A DNA stretch of 7,777 nt from Clostridia bacterium (GTDB lineage: Bacteria; Bacillota_A; Clostridia; Peptostreptococcales; JAAYPU01): contig JAKSCF010000010.1 in NCBI GenBank assembly GCA_022360735.1, positions 1 through 7,777 on the forward strand, given 5' to 3'. The translations under genes and the position numbers were made by a program. This document shows positions 7,029-7,777 of the stretch, one piece after another. The number at the start of each line of letters is the position of its first letter. The stretch's first letter is position 1. Under the pieces are notes generated by a model that was given only the letters and a program-made list of their open reading frames with translations, had not been told where the DNA came from and did no database searches.

Positions 7029-7034
7029 CCTTCC
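7029..7034 (-). promoter_or_regulatory. Ribosome binding site supporting the TTG start of the Cache-GGDEF-EAL gene
   Basis: GGAAGG lies nine bases before TTG (7017-7019). The nearby ATG at 7027 is out of frame. The next in-frame ATG (Met19) falls inside the first membrane helix, so it would damage the anchor. A TAA occurs in frame about 48 bases upstream. Confidence 0.6.
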
Positions 7035-7123
7035 AATTCTTTTCCTTTTGCTATTAATAGATTAACAGAAAGTGTAGCAATATTCTACATTTATTCCTAT
7101 AAATTTTATTATATTTTAACATC

Positions 7124-7152
7124 AAAAAAGGCTTAGCTATTGCTAAACCTTT
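7124..7152 (-). terminator. Rho-independent terminator of the deoC operon
   Basis: On the minus strand GGTTTAGC, a 4-base loop and GCTAAGCC (7130-7149, with one G-U pair in the RNA) are followed by TTTTTT (7124-7129). It starts 15 bases after the stop codon of the C_GCAxxG_C_C gene. Confidence 0.85.
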
Positions 7153-7163
7153 AATATTCACAA

Positions 7164-7601
7164 CTATTTGACCAAGCCTTTTTCTTGCAGAAATTCCATA
7201 AATAACTTGCCTGTCTTGCCGGTTATTTTTAGGCAGCATACCGCATGATCTCTGGTGCTAAAATCATAAGGATTTAAAGCTCTGCAGCAAGTAATACTAA
7301 ACTGCTCTTTAAATCGGTCATGAAATTCCTTTGTATAGGCATAACACTGATCTCTCTCTTCGTTGTCCGTAGTTGTTCTTCCGGTAATCATACTAAGTAC
7401 ACCAATACATCCCGTCAATGCACCACACATACAACCTGCCTCACCAACACCTCTACCAAAACCCGTAAACATTTTTACTAAGTTTTCGTCTAAGTCAAAC
7501 TCATCTTTAAAAGCAAGAAAAATTGCTTCTGCACAATTATGACCGTCTTTAAAATATTGACCAGCTTTATTCCTTGCTTCCATACTTCTTTCTTCACTCA
7601 T
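7164..7601 (-). CDS. C_GCAxxG_C_C family protein, putative cysteine-rich redox protein
   Basis: A 145-residue soluble protein with no signal peptide and no membrane helix. It carries the pattern that names the family: C23 in a helical N-terminal part, GCMCGALTG (56-64), then C105-C106 and C122-C123. With C65 and C86 there are nine cysteines. GFGRGVGEAG (47-56) before the motif is also characteristic. The family is common in anaerobes and is assumed to bind a metal or be redox-active, but its reaction is not known. The start is ATG at 7601, with AGAGG (7607-7611) five bases upstream. It begins 11 bases after the deoC stop and is followed by a terminator, so it is the last gene of an operon with deoC. 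Whether this neighbourhood means a role in nucleoside metabolism is open. Confidence 0.88.
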   Translation of the reverse strand: MSEERSMEARNKAGQYFKDGHNCAEAIFLAFKDEFDLDENLVKMFTGFGRGVGEAGCMCGALTGCIGVLSMITGRTTTDNEERDQCYAYTKEFHDRFKEQFSITCCRALNPYDFSTRDHAVCCLKITGKTGKLFMEFLQEKGLVK

Positions 7602-7612
7602 AGCAACCTCTA

Positions 7613-7777
7613 TTAAGCTTTAAGCTCATTCATTATGGATACAGAAGCGCTTGCACCTATTCGGTCTGCACCCGCTGAAATCATTTCTTTTGCAGTTTCT
7701 AAGGTTCTAATACCGCCTGATGCTTTCACCTCTAAAGCGTCTTTAACTGTATCCTTCATTAGTTTTACGTTTTCAGC
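7613..7777 (-). CDS. deoC: Deoxyribose-phosphate aldolase DeoC, C-terminal 54 residues (runs off right edge)
   Basis: The last 54 codons plus TAA of a gene that begins beyond the right edge. The visible peptide contains VKASGGIRT, the conserved strand and phosphate-binding loop of DeoC, including the second active-site lysine (the E. coli K201 position). It then has [15 protein letters not shown], the last barrel strand and helix with the phosphate-binding GAS. The Schiff-base lysine lies outside the window. DeoC cleaves 2-deoxyribose-5-phosphate to acetaldehyde and glyceraldehyde-3-phosphate in the cytoplasm, the final step of deoxynucleoside breakdown. The end is normal and not truncated. 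The gene is followed closely by the C_GCAxxG_C_C gene, whose ribosome binding site begins just after the deoC stop. Confidence 0.9.
   Translation of the reverse strand, partial: AENVKLMKDTVKDALEVKASGGIRTLETAKEMISAGADRIGASASVSIMNELKA

Noticed and set aside
7035..7123. Possible sigma-A promoters for the Cache-GGDEF-EAL gene (e.g. TTGATG, or TTGCTA-N16-ATTAAT)
   Set aside because: Several weak combinations exist in this AT-rich stretch and none stands out. The gene must have a promoter or read-through, but I cannot place it.
7054..7239. Minus-strand 61-codon open frame overlapping the C_GCAxxG_C_C gene
   Set aside because: It overlaps the end of that gene in another frame, runs through the terminator hairpin and has no family features.

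Overview
The window is low-GC DNA that reads like a Gram-positive anaerobe of the Clostridia/Firmicutes. The pointers are strong AGGAGG-type ribosome binding sites, a sigma-A promoter with perfect hexamers, U-tract terminators, a LevR-like sigma-54 activator, an AI-2E-family permease and a C_GCAxxG_C_C cysteine protein. No species can be named from the sequence. Every gene I can support lies on the minus strand, so transcription runs from high to low coordinates. The longer plus-strand open frames are shadows of these genes.

Layout from right (upstream) to left: (i) 7613-7777 is the 3' end of deoC, followed 11 bases later by the cysteine-rich C_GCAxxG_C_C protein (7164-7601) and a terminator at 7124-7152. 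(ii) 4845-7019 is a membrane-bound Cache-GGDEF-EAL protein with a TTG start. Its EAL (c-di-GMP phosphodiesterase) residues are complete, but its GGDEF domain is modified. A short hairpin follows it. (iii) 3762-4607 is a metallo-beta-lactamase-fold hydrolase with a GTG start, and 2627-3730 is an AI-2E-family permease. They are 31 bases apart and look like one operon, possibly read from a promoter with a good -10, no clear -35 and a perfect dyad near -40. (iv) 2041-2472 is a MarR-family regulator and 839-1990 a CPA2-type Na+(K+)/H+ antiporter. They look like one operon read from a promoter with perfect sigma-A hexamers, with a 9-bp inverted repeat over the predicted start site, and end at a strong terminator (745-781). 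(v) 1-495 is the N-terminal part of a LevR-like sigma-54 activator that runs off the left edge. A -24/-12 type promoter sequence lies just before its start codon.

The genes look like independent housekeeping and signalling modules: nucleoside catabolism, c-di-GMP turnover, ion homeostasis, permease and regulator. I see no mobile element, CRISPR array, tRNA, rRNA or phage gene, and no convincing new multi-gene system. The most informative non-coding signals are the MarR promoter-operator, the dyad before the hydrolase-permease operon, and the sigma-54-like site before the sigma-54 activator.
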